A stretch of DNA of 30,373 nucleotides from a virus: positions 1-30,373 of the IMG/VR virus record IMGVR_UViG_3300046449_000037; one strand, written 5' to 3'. Position 1 is the first letter of the stretch, and every line of letters starts with the position of its first letter. Made by a program: the position numbers and the translations under genes. Below the pieces are notes generated by a model. The model worked only from the letters and a program-made list of their open reading frames with translations. It was not told the origin of the DNA and made no database searches. Positions 1 through 6,223 of the stretch are shown here, in pieces.

Positions 1-127
1 TCATCCCGGCATCAATGACTTCGCGTCTTGAAGCAATAGATTTGTTAATGTCAGCAGCAAAGCCGCGAACGCCAGCACCACCAATGGCAGATGAATCAAG
101 CATTTCCCTGCGCCATCCCAAAGCGTA
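1..127. repeat. Terminal direct repeat, left copy (circular contig overlap)
   Basis: Positions 1-127 are identical to 30247-30373. The repeat lies wholly inside the portal coding frame, which reads through it without interruption, so it is an overlap of a circular or circularly permuted sequence rather than a functional terminal repeat. A length of exactly 127 matches a common maximum assembler k-mer size, which supports an assembly overlap. The unique genome is then 30,246 bp. Confidence 0.95.
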
Positions 128-1144
128 GAATGCAGATGACTCAACCAGCTTTGTGAAGTTCAGCCACTGGTCGCTTGGTCGGTTGCTCTGGTGTGCCTTC
201 AAGCTGCCACCGTTCTTGATGTATCGGATCAACCCCGAATCCATCAACTGCGTCTGCAACCTGCCATCACTGCCCGGCTGTGGGTTGACAATGGAATTGC
301 CCATGTCTGCGCGCCCGGTTTCGTTTGATTCCACCAAGGTCAAAGCACTGTTGACCTTCTCGGCAATCTTTTCTGCGTCCCGCGTTTCGGCTAAATCATA
401 CCAATCAAGAATTGCTGCTGCAACTGTTGGCTGCCCACGGCTTTGGCTGAACCATTCCAAGTCTGCAACGTGAATCATGCTGTTTGCATTTACATCACGA
501 TGCCCTTCTTTTGATGATTCGTCTTGAACCCTGTATGCAATCGGCTGCATGTATTCGTCAACGATAACGCCAGCGAAAATGCGCAAGCCTTTGTATCGAC
601 CAGATGTGACTGTGTGCGCTCCATTCAATCCAAAAGAACCGACCCTGTGCGCTTCCAAGTATTGCAATTTTGGAAAGCCTGTTTCAGCGTTTTCCGTCAA
701 TACAATGAAATAATCACCATCAACATCAATGGTCTTTGAGCCAAGCCATGCAGACTTGCGGAAAGAAAAAGCAGTGCCGCGAGTATCAAGCAATCGGTCA
801 ATTTTCTTGAAGTCTTCTTCAACTGCCAAAGCAAATTTGGCATCTGCGCTGTATGACTGCAACCGCCATGCGTTGCCGTAAACGTAATTTGCTTTCTGCT
901 TTACTGCGCCAGATACAGTTGAAAAGGATTGGTAAATGTATCGGCTGTCACCAAGCAGCATTTTCTGGCGGTTTTCCTGCATCAGTTCTGCAATATCACG
1001 CGCCAGCTTGCCACGTCCAAACCTGCGCTGGTCATCTGCGCCGCCGGGATAAAATTCGTTTGTGCCGCCTCTGCCCCAAAATGAAGTCACCCCGGAAGCG
1101 ATTTTTTTAATTCTTGGCAGTAGTTTGATTGGTTTAATCGCCAT
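1..1144 (-). CDS. Portal protein, N-terminal part (continues at 30246)
   Basis: This is the first 381 codons of the portal protein, the dodecameric ring at the capsid vertex through which DNA is packaged and ejected and to which terminase and tail attach. The frame runs from ATG at 1144 off the left edge and, after joining the 127-bp overlap, continues to the stop at 29585, giving 601 aa, a usual size for lambda gpB-type portals. The protein contains a portal-like core: a basic N-terminus, a region reading FRKSAWLGSKTIDVDGD, and a later segment YALGWRREMLDSS. The start overlaps the stop of the upstream gpW-like gene by one base (TAATG), indicating translational coupling. Location after terminase and the joiner gene, and before a ClpP-like protease, matches the lambda head operon. 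I see the reading frame and gene order directly; the family assignment is by motif and context. Confidence 0.9.
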   Translation of the reverse strand, partial: MAIKPIKLLPRIKKIASGVTSFWGRGGTNEFYPGGADDQRRFGRGKLARDIAELMQENRQKMLLGDSRYIYQSFSTVSGAVKQKANYVYGNAWRLQSYSADAKFALAVEEDFKKIDRLLDTRGTAFSFRKSAWLGSKTIDVDGDYFIVLTENAETGFPKLQYLEAHRVGSFGLNGAHTVTSGRYKGLRIFAGVIVDEYMQPIAYRVQDESSKEGHRDVNANSMIHVADLEWFSQSRGQPTVAAAILDWYDLAETRDAEKIAEKVNSALTLVESNETGRADMGNSIVNPQPGSDGRLQTQLMDSGLIRYIKNGGSLKAHQSNRPSDQWLNFTKLVESSAFYALGWRREMLDSSAIGGAGVRGFAADINKSIASRREVIDAGM

Positions 1145-1497
1145 TAGTATCTTCCTCCGGATTGGTCAGCAAAGCGCGCCTTGCTAACATTAGTGACTTG
1201 GTTGCCTGCATCAATTACGTAGTTGCCCATCTCTGTGTCGGTCATTTGACCGCCATCAGCACCACCAGTTGTTGCAATGCGATAGAGCAACCTCAGTTGC
1301 TCAATAAAATCAGATGCAGACCATCCTGCTGGAAGTTCATATTGGAACTGCTTGCCAGCAACGTTTGCAGACACAATTCGTGCGCCGCCTCTTGATTGAG
1401 TATCAAACTCACCAAGTGCCAGTGTCTCGATTATTGACAATGCGGTTGCTGCGTCTTTCGACGATTTAATCCATATAACAAACAGAAGGCTTCTCAT
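1144..1497 (-). CDS. Putative head-tail joining protein (gpW-like position)
   Basis: This encodes a 117-aa protein between the terminase and portal genes, the place occupied by the head-tail joiner gpW in lambda. The middle holds a helix-strand-helix-like stretch (ALSIIETLALGEF, then a Q/R/G-rich strand region, then ASDFIEQLRLLYRIA), and the C-terminus ends in a short Gly/Arg/Tyr tail (GGRY), reminiscent of the flexible gpW tail. It is longer than lambda gpW (68 aa). The start ATG has AAAGG three bases upstream, and its stop shares one base with the portal ATG. A terminator lies upstream, so it may have its own promoter (1506-1534). The role is inferred mainly from position; a different small connector or an unrelated accessory protein is possible. 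Confidence 0.5.
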   Translation of the reverse strand: MRSLLFVIWIKSSKDAATALSIIETLALGEFDTQSRGGARIVSANVAGKQFQYELPAGWSASDFIEQLRLLYRIATTGGADGGQMTDTEMGNYVIDAGNQVTNVSKARFADQSGGRY

Positions 1498-1505
1498 GTG
1501 CCTTT

Positions 1506-1534
1506 GTTATGATAAGAAAAAGCCAAATTGTCAA
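1506..1534 (-). promoter_or_regulatory. Candidate sigma70-type promoter before gpW-like/portal genes
   Basis: On the minus strand TTGACA (1534-1529) is followed after 17 bases by CATAAC (1511-1506, four of six matches to TATAAT). It sits between a minus-strand terminator (1552-1583) and the next gene, where a fresh promoter is expected. Transcription would begin about two bases before the ATG at 1497, giving a nearly leaderless mRNA. Its spacer shares TGGCTTTTTC with the candidate promoter at 1933-1961. Confidence 0.4.
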
Positions 1535-1551
1535 CGCAGCGAATTTGGCAC

Positions 1552-1583
1552 AAAAAAGCCTCCCGATTTCTCGAAAGGCTTTT
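1552..1583 (-). terminator. Rho-independent terminator after the 86-aa gene
   Basis: An eight-base-pair stem (1554-1561 with 1576-1583, AAAAGCCT/AGGCTTTT) contains a short inner CGA/TCG pairing. On the minus strand it is followed by a run of six T. It lies 45 bases past the stop of the 86-aa gene. The stem would also form on the plus strand, but with a shorter T run and no plus-strand gene. Confidence 0.75.
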
Positions 1584-1591
1584 AACGTTTT

Positions 1592-1611
1592 GCGATGCTC
1601 CCCAGCATCGC
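1592..1611 (-). other. Perfect hairpin with GGGG loop
   Basis: GCGATGCT (1592-1599) pairs perfectly with AGCATCGC (1604-1611) around a four-base loop that reads GGGG in the minus-strand transcript. There is no T run after it, so it is not a terminator by itself. It lies between the stop of the 86-aa gene and the terminator at 1552-1583. A similar GGGG-loop hairpin precedes another terminator at 27281-27298. Confidence 0.7.
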
Positions 1612-1627
1612 TTAACTACTGATTAAA

Positions 1628-1888
1628 TTAATATCCCATGCAGAGTTCGTGTTCTGGGATGAGATTAAACGCGCAACGCTCCTCGAACTGCTTAAGGCTC
1701 ATCACTGATAACACTACTCCAAAGTCGGAAACTTCGCGTGTGTATTTATCCAAATAATCAAACTCGAAAGATTTAACATAATCGCGAGCTTTTGTGATCG
1801 CATTTTTAGCGGAAGAATAAGCGTGAACTGTTGTCCATCCGTCATCGCCGTTAATCATTGTTACGTATTTGATATCTGCTTTTTTCAT
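1628..1888 (-). CDS. Hypothetical 86-aa protein
   Basis: I do not recognise this protein. It begins MKKADIKYVTMINGDDGW, which looks like beta strands, followed by a helical AKNAITKARDYVKSF segment and an acidic, Cys-containing C-terminus ending CMGY. The mixed alpha-beta pattern and 86-aa length suggest a small soluble single-domain protein. It sits between terminase large subunit and the gpW-like gene, an insertion relative to lambda order, and is bounded by its own candidate promoter (1933-1961) and its own hairpin plus terminator (1552-1611), so it looks like an independently transcribed accessory gene. The leader AATAACCCAAAAAACATG has no Shine-Dalgarno motif but matches the AC-rich leader seen before other genes here. 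Confidence 0.7.
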   Translation of the reverse strand: MKKADIKYVTMINGDDGWTTVHAYSSAKNAITKARDYVKSFEFDYLDKYTREVSDFGVVLSVMSLKQFEERCAFNLIPEHELCMGY

Positions 1889-1932
1889 GTTTTTTGGGTT
1901 ATTATTGTTATTAATTTTTCCTGCGAAACAAA

Positions 1933-1961
1933 ATCATCATGGAACGAAAAAGCCATGTCAA
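1933..1961 (-). promoter_or_regulatory. Candidate sigma70-type promoter before the 86-aa gene
   Basis: TTGACA (1961-1956 on the minus strand) is followed after 17 bases by GATGAT (1938-1933, four of six matches). It lies immediately after the terminase large-subunit stop. The predicted leader is about 38 bases and contains the AC-rich ribosome-recruiting stretch. A 15-base stretch including the -35 box (1953-1967) recurs exactly at 12384-12398, also just after a stop codon. Confidence 0.45.
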
Positions 1962-1965
1962 TACA

Positions 1966-3753
1966 TTATTCATCATCAACTGCAATATTCTCAGTGCCAA
2001 GTGATTTGCACATTGCAGCGCAAACAACCTGCATGGCTTCACAGTCAAAAAAGTGGTCATTGTGTTTGTCCCGATTTATCCAATCGTAATACACAGAGCC
2101 ATCTGGCTTGGTCTTGGCAATCTTTGCCCATGCATTGATTTGGCGTTCATACATTGCCCCGGCATCATCTGCATACGTCCAGATTGGTTTGCCTCTGTGA
2201 TCATTCAGCGACCGCATCAAACTCAACCTGTTCTTGGCTGATTGCTTGGAAAAGAAGAATTGCCCAACTCTTGCGCCTCTGCTGATTGCTGTGCCGTCAT
2301 AAGCATCAACGGGTTTCAAGTCTGAGTAAATGCGCCGAAAGCCATCTTGGTTCAGATAATCTTTTGCACCATCACCGCGAAACACCATCCAATTGTTTTC
2401 AAGTGCAATGCGCTGCACTTGGTTGGTGTTGTAATTGCCATCCAGAAACACCCGGCAAGCACCGCCAGAACCAAGTGCATGTTGTGGGATTTTCCAGTGG
2501 TCGCATGCTTCCCGGATTTCAGCAGTTGTGACAACTTTGCGGCAATCAATCAATCTTGTGCGCAATGTCCCATCAACAATTGCCCATGATCGTATTACAT
2601 AATAATAATGATCTTTCTGAACGTCCACTGTGCAAAAGACAAATTGACCAGCAGCATTCCAAGCTTCTTTCAATTCATATCCACCAGTTGCGGTTTGTTG
2701 AATGTCGCTTGCCACATAATCTTCTTCAGCCCATGACTCTGCCAAGCGTTTGCGCACAAAGTTTTCCAGTGAATCAAGCACCCCACGTTCCCGGTCAATC
2801 TGCGCCAGCTTGAATTGCTCCACAAGGCTTGCCCAAGAAACATGCGCCATTGCGTTGTAAGTAAAAAAGTCAAATGCGTCATCACCATCTGGATTTAAAG
2901 CAACGTATTGACCAGATTGATTTCTGGTCTTCTGCATTGCTGGTGATGCGTCCAGCTTGCCGCCACAAAGCTGGCATTCATAATAAACAGATGCTGCAAG
3001 CTTGGTGAAGTCAATGCGCCCTTCTGCATTCATGTAATCTTCTTTTGCTGCCCATCGCATGCCGCCAACTGGTATTTCATCACCAGAAGCAGGTTGCCGC
3101 CAAATGTATGGAATCAACTCACCGCAACAATCACAAGCAATGTGCCATGTCTTCTGCTTTGACCGGATCCACATATCATCAATTTCACTGCCTTTGGTTT
3201 GCCCGGAAGTTGGCAGAAACATTTGAGAAGACCAAGTAAAGCTGCTCATGCGGTCTTTGATCTGGTCAAGCCAGTTGTGACCATATGCCCAAGACTCATC
3301 TGCACTGATGCGCTCCAAGGTCTTTGAGTTTCGCGCAGCCAGAACGTTGGCAGACAACAAGCGAATTGCGCCAAAGTTGGTTGATGTGTAAAACTTTGTG
3401 CGCCTGTATGGTTGATCTGGTATTAAATTCAGCACCGCATCAGTTGAATCAATCAATGGTGTGAATTTGTCATCTGAAAATTCTTTCAGTGCTGCCTCGG
3501 TCAAGTCATACATTGCCGCCCGTCCCGGCTCAACCTGCAAGCAATACAAATGCCACATCTGCGCCAACAAGGTTTTGATGTGCTGCACTGAACCAATCAA
3601 CCCCACTGTTTTGCCCCGGCTGTCTGCCAGTGCCTGCAATGGCTCAACCAGCAATGGATGAAACTCTGGCTTGAAGCTGCCATAATCCAAACTGATGTGA
3701 CGTTTTGACCATTTGATTGGATCAACCTTTTTGTATTTACTCAGCAGCAACAT
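1966..3753 (-). CDS. Terminase large subunit, lambda gpA-like
   Basis: This is the packaging motor: an ATPase that drives DNA through the portal plus a nuclease that cuts the concatemer. Counting from the ATG at 3753 it has 595 aa, close to lambda gpA (641). The expected P-loop position (about residues 53-61) reads GSVQHIKTL, aligning with the gpA-type S-A-Q-V-G-K-T but lacking the glycine before the lysine. A DE pair follows in ISADESW (about 149-155). A zinc-binding-like region has CDCC (207-210) and CQLC (260-263). The C-terminal nuclease half includes VDVQKD and NDHFFDCE near the end, a gpA-family signature. I chose the ATG at 3753 because GGAGG sits six bases upstream and it overlaps the small-subunit gene by 17 bases; a longer start at 3798 would overlap by 62. 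Confidence 0.9.
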   Translation of the reverse strand: MLLLSKYKKVDPIKWSKRHISLDYGSFKPEFHPLLVEPLQALADSRGKTVGLIGSVQHIKTLLAQMWHLYCLQVEPGRAAMYDLTEAALKEFSDDKFTPLIDSTDAVLNLIPDQPYRRTKFYTSTNFGAIRLLSANVLAARNSKTLERISADESWAYGHNWLDQIKDRMSSFTWSSQMFLPTSGQTKGSEIDDMWIRSKQKTWHIACDCCGELIPYIWRQPASGDEIPVGGMRWAAKEDYMNAEGRIDFTKLAASVYYECQLCGGKLDASPAMQKTRNQSGQYVALNPDGDDAFDFFTYNAMAHVSWASLVEQFKLAQIDRERGVLDSLENFVRKRLAESWAEEDYVASDIQQTATGGYELKEAWNAAGQFVFCTVDVQKDHYYYVIRSWAIVDGTLRTRLIDCRKVVTTAEIREACDHWKIPQHALGSGGACRVFLDGNYNTNQVQRIALENNWMVFRGDGAKDYLNQDGFRRIYSDLKPVDAYDGTAISRGARVGQFFFSKQSAKNRLSLMRSLNDHRGKPIWTYADDAGAMYERQINAWAKIAKTKPDGSVYYDWINRDKHNDHFFDCEAMQVVCAAMCKSLGTENIAVDDE

Positions 3754-4417
3754 CAACGCCCTCCAAATAGTTTTCACCCTCTGATTGAACACAAGCAATG
3801 ACCCATTTGGGCAGCTTCACTTGGCTTTCTGATTTGGCAACTGCCTTGAAACCTTCAAAGATGCGACCGCCCAAAATGGCTGGTGCAAGCATTTCATAAA
3901 GCTTTGCTGGTGATGACTCGGCTGCCAGAACTTCAGCAATCTCTTTGACCTGCGCCCTTACACACGCATTGCCTGCATAAATGATCGCTGTCAAAATGCG
4001 CTCAACTTCTTCTCTTGGCATCATTTCGCCTTTATCAATGCCCAGCTTCTTGATGTGTGCCTCTGATTCTCTGATGCACTTTTCTGTCTTCAGCAGCAAA
4101 TCGTTCCAGTGCTTCACCTCATCGGCTAAGTCTGCCTTGGCTGCCACGTTCAATTGGTCAACGTAGTAATCCCGGAAGTCTTCCAAGGTCTTGCGGTCGG
4201 CTTCTTCGGCTGGTGCTGCCTTTTGTATTACATCAGTTGATGACTTGCGCTCAATTCGCTGGATGCTGTCTTTCAATTTCTTTGGCATTCTCTGCCGATT
4301 GATTCGCAGCCACTTGCACAACGCTTGATGATCAGCAAGTGGCGCACCTTGTTGCTTCCATCTGCTCACCATTAATTGGCTTACATTGAAAATGTCTGCA
4401 ATTTTTTGCTGTGTCAT
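3737..4417 (-). CDS. Terminase small subunit (DNA-recognition)
   Basis: This 226-aa protein lies directly upstream of the large terminase subunit and overlaps it by 17 bases, as expected for the DNA-recognising partner. Residues 1-20 (MTQQKIADIFNVSQLMVSRW) form a clear helix-turn-helix like those of phage Nu1-type small subunits, which bind the packaging site. The middle (about 80-125) is a charged helical segment likely to mediate oligomer assembly, and the C-terminal part would contact the large subunit. It starts inside the stop of the 47-aa gene (ATGA overlap, 4414-4417), so the two are coupled. It is longer than lambda Nu1 (181 aa). The assignment rests on the HTH plus position. Confidence 0.85.
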   Translation of the reverse strand: MTQQKIADIFNVSQLMVSRWKQQGAPLADHQALCKWLRINRQRMPKKLKDSIQRIERKSSTDVIQKAAPAEEADRKTLEDFRDYYVDQLNVAAKADLADEVKHWNDLLLKTEKCIRESEAHIKKLGIDKGEMMPREEVERILTAIIYAGNACVRAQVKEIAEVLAAESSPAKLYEMLAPAILGGRIFEGFKAVAKSESQVKLPKWVIACVQSEGENYLEGVDVAAE

Positions 4418-4557
4418 CCTAGTCTTTGATTTTTGGTTTTTGATTCGCGTTCAAAAAAAGCCTTAGTCAAATTACCCATGTAATCCGCTTTTTTAAAAGA
4501 TTCCTTACCACGGGGCATGCAGAAACGCCCTGTGCTGCCCTCTGGCAGCCTCTGCAT
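4414..4557 (-). CDS. Small basic protein, 47 aa, coupled to terminase
   Basis: This short frame reads ATG at 4557 to TGA at 4414 and encodes 47 aa beginning MQRLPEGSTGRFCMPRGKES and ending TKNQRLG. It is rich in Arg and Lys with a hydrophobic centre (MGNLTKAFF). The stop overlaps the small terminase start as ATGA, the same arrangement used by at least six other gene pairs in this genome, which is the main reason to accept it. It starts 20 bases after the ribbon-helix-helix gene. I do not recognise a family; a nucleic-acid-binding or packaging accessory peptide would fit its charge, but that is speculation. Confidence 0.6.
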   Translation of the reverse strand: MQRLPEGSTGRFCMPRGKESFKKADYMGNLTKAFFERESKTKNQRLG

Positions 4558-4577
4558 GATGTGTGTGACGCTGTGCA

Positions 4578-4781
4578 TCAGATTGATACTGTCTGCCCAC
4601 GTTTAGCCATCTGGATTGCCTGCAATGCATCCAGACCACTGCGCAGCACTTCAGACTTTGACTGTCCTGTTGCATCTGCCAAGCCTTGCAGTTGATCAAT
4701 GTATGGCATTGGCATGCGAAACGAAACCATCTTGCTGGTTTTCTTTGTTTTGCTTTGGTCTTTCATTGTATTCTGTTCCAT
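4578..4781 (-). CDS. Ribbon-helix-helix (CopG/Arc-type) DNA-binding protein
   Basis: This 67-aa protein has a ribbon-helix-helix pattern: a basic N-terminus (DQSKTKKTSK), a strand reading MVSFRMP, a first helix YIDQLQGLADATG and a second helix beginning SKSEVLRSGLDAL. Such proteins bind DNA as dimers, with the strand in the major groove, and usually autoregulate or repress phage operons. It lies between the palindrome-rich gap (5057-5329) and the packaging genes, so operators there are plausible targets. The start could be the ATG at 4781 or the second Met at 4766. The leader is AC-rich (ACAACCAACCACATG), with a TTGACG element just after the upstream stop (4811-4819). The fold is well supported; the target is inferred. 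Confidence 0.85.
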   Translation of the reverse strand: MEQNTMKDQSKTKKTSKMVSFRMPMPYIDQLQGLADATGQSKSEVLRSGLDALQAIQMAKRGQTVSI

Positions 4782-4810
4782 GTGGTTGGTTGTATGTGAT
4801 GCCGGGTTGC

Positions 4811-4819
4811 CGTCAATAC
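4811..4819 (-). promoter_or_regulatory. GTATTGACG element after a stop codon
   Basis: The minus strand reads GTATTGACG one base after the stop of the 78-aa gene and about 30 bases before the ribbon-helix-helix gene. It shares GTATTGAC with the elements at 1953-1967 and 12384-12398, which are also placed just after stop codons. I see no convincing -10 box at standard spacing, so promoter function is uncertain. Confidence 0.25.
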
Positions 4820-5056
4820 TTATGTAAAGACCACTGTGAAGCCATTGCCTCCATTGGTTGGCAGCACATTGTAATCAACCCACTCAATGGCTTCTTCACC
4901 TTCCATGCCTTGCAGCATAAAAGCTGCAACCATCTTGTTGTAATCATAAACAAGCCATCCATTGTAATCTGTTCCAATGATTGCTTCATCAATGCCATCA
5001 AATCTGATTGCCTCTGAATTTGCTTCTTCAATGTATTGTTTAATTTTTGTATTCAT
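4820..5056 (-). CDS. Conserved phage protein of unknown function, 78 aa
   Basis: The sequence has the pattern of a small phage protein family that I recall from many annotated phages but which has no assigned function: a DGIDEAIIGTD motif (about residues 20-30), then YDYNKMVAAFML, then EEAIEWVDYNVLPT near the C-terminus. It is acidic and lacks membrane segments. It is the first gene after the 273-base non-coding gap and so opens the packaging-gene group. Its leader contains two tandem 11-base repeats AGTCAAACAAC (5062-5083) ending five bases before the ATG, giving an AC-rich stretch without a Shine-Dalgarno motif. Confidence 0.75.
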   Translation of the reverse strand: MNTKIKQYIEEANSEAIRFDGIDEAIIGTDYNGWLVYDYNKMVAAFMLQGMEGEEAIEWVDYNVLPTNGGNGFTVVFT

Positions 5057-5061
5057 TTTGA

Positions 5062-5083
5062 GTTGTTTGACTGTTGTTTGACT
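5062..5083 (-). repeat. Two tandem 11-bp repeats in a gene leader
   Basis: GTTGTTTGACT occurs twice in direct succession (5062-5072 and 5073-5083); read on the minus strand it is AGTCAAACAAC twice, immediately before the start of the 78-aa gene. A weaker third relative lies just beyond (5084-5096). It may serve as an AC-rich translation leader or as a binding site. Confidence 0.7.
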
Positions 5084-5129
5084 ACTGTTTAGTTGTATTG
5101 ACCTGCTCTATCACTGGTTGATCACTCAC

Positions 5130-5157
5130 CCTATAGGGAATTGATTAATATGATCAA
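5130..5157 (-). promoter_or_regulatory. Weak promoter candidate with overlapping palindromes
   Basis: On the minus strand TTGATC (5157-5152) is followed after 16 bases by TATAGG (5135-5130), each four of six matches to consensus. The -35 box overlaps a TGATCA palindrome and the -10 box overlaps CCCTATAGGG, so a dimeric regulator could occlude it. It would transcribe the 78-aa, ribbon-helix-helix and terminase genes. Confidence 0.3.
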
Positions 5158-5329
5158 GCAGGCTTGGTGTGGGTCATAAATGCCCCCCACACGCCTTTTA
5201 AGTGCCGTTTTGTTGTGGTGTGTGATGTTAATGTGCAACAGCAAACACCGCTTGTTTACTGGCTTTAAAGCCTGCTGTATCATATTGTTGCTGATGTGAC
5301 ATATTGTAATATGACTGACCAGTGATTTG

Positions 5330-6223
5330 CTAATAATCCGCCCCAATCTCGCATGACTCACCACAACCGCTTCCTGTGTCCAAATCAACGTCATAACTTT
5401 GCATATTGAACCCAAGATCAAGTTGTTTTGAATCAGAATATGGTTCAAAATTCATGCTTTTTGCCATCTCTAAAATGTCAATTGATGATGCATGTCCCCG
5501 GAAAAATACGCGCTTTTGGTCTTCATTTCCATCAGATTGATTGGTGTAAGCATACGTTGCTTCCATTCTTTTGGGAAAATCAAAAATTGATGGATCATCT
5601 TTTGCCAAGGTCAAAAGCTTTCTCTTAGACTTCTTCCAGCACCAGACACAATTGCCGTAATGCTCACCCTTTAATTCTAAATCAAAGCCCCAAGATGCAC
5701 ATTCACGCTTCACATCTTCTTTTGTCCATCCAGCATCAACCAATGGATACATTAGAAACTGTTCAATTCTCTTGGGGCTGACTCGATCAATTTCATCTGA
5801 TCTGATGCCAATGGCTGTCCAATAATCGCCACGACTCCATCCCTTGTGATCTCTTAAATACGAATATAACACTTCAACCTTTAACCTTGAATTGCATTGC
5901 GGCATTGCTTGATTTGGAATGCCATATTTTTGAATCATTGCTTCAAATGGCTCTCCATACCTTGATGCAGTTTCATAATCCACAACCTTTGCACGCATTC
6001 CCTTGCCCTTCTCCGGGTTCACAATGCCCTCAACCCAAACAACGCCCCAATTAAATGCTTTGTCGCAGTCATGGATAAACTTCAATGTGTTCTCATGCTC
6101 ACATCCAGTGTTGGCAAAGGTGATGGCAATGTCATGCGTCTTGGAAAATTTATCAACGCATAATTTGGTCATTACGGCTGATGTTCGCCCACCACTAAAG
6201 CTGATTGCAAGTTTTGGTCTCAT
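5330..6223 (-). CDS. PAPS-reductase-family ATP pyrophosphatase with four cysteines
   Basis: This 297-aa protein carries the PP-loop SFSGGRTSA (residues 8-16) that binds ATP pyrophosphate in the adenine-nucleotide alpha-hydrolase fold. Further family signatures are FANTGCEHE (36-44), CNSRLKVE (110-117), AIGIRSDE (137-144) and NCVWCWKKSKR (191-201). Cys110, Cys175, Cys192 and Cys195 form a possible four-ligand set, as in iron-sulfur members of the superfamily such as DndC. Phage members are usually labelled PAPS reductase, but activity is rarely shown; they may serve sulfur transfer or nucleotide or DNA modification. The start overlaps the primase-helicase stop as ATGA. It is the last gene before the 273-base gap. 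A DpdA/TGT-like gene about 3 kb upstream in the same gene group makes a DNA-modification role attractive, but this is inference. Confidence 0.8.
   Translation of the reverse strand: MRPKLAISFSGGRTSAVMTKLCVDKFSKTHDIAITFANTGCEHENTLKFIHDCDKAFNWGVVWVEGIVNPEKGKGMRAKVVDYETASRYGEPFEAMIQKYGIPNQAMPQCNSRLKVEVLYSYLRDHKGWSRGDYWTAIGIRSDEIDRVSPKRIEQFLMYPLVDAGWTKEDVKRECASWGFDLELKGEHYGNCVWCWKKSKRKLLTLAKDDPSIFDFPKRMEATYAYTNQSDGNEDQKRVFFRGHASSIDILEMAKSMNFEPYSDSKQLDLGFNMQSYDVDLDTGSGCGESCEIGADY

Larger units (their letters stand above)
5057..5329. other. Palindrome-rich non-coding region between replication and packaging genes
   Basis: This 273-base gap is the longest non-coding stretch. It holds a perfect 12-bp palindrome GGCTTTAAAGCC (5261-5272), a 14-base inverted repeat CATATT-GT-AATATG (5300-5313), the 10-bp palindrome CCCTATAGGG (5129-5138), TGATCA sites on both sides of it, and two tandem 11-base repeats (5062-5083). 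It has no convincing gene. The position between the early and packaging groups, upstream of terminase, makes it a candidate late promoter and operator region, replication origin or cos/pac site; the sequence alone does not decide. Confidence 0.6.

Noticed and set aside
153-1110. Plus-strand frames across the portal gene and similar plus-strand frames genome-wide
   Set aside because: They mirror minus-strand coding regions, have no recognisable domains, and no plus-strand gene fits gaps or leaders.
5124-5141. T7-like promoter on the plus strand (ACTCAC..TATAGGGA)
   Set aside because: It has a two-base insertion relative to the T7 consensus, faces away from all genes, and no phage RNA polymerase gene is present.
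5228-5302. 24-aa minus-strand frame in the large gap (MSHQQQYDTAGFKASK...)
   Set aside because: Too short, no overlap or leader signal, and overlaps palindromes likely to be regulatory.
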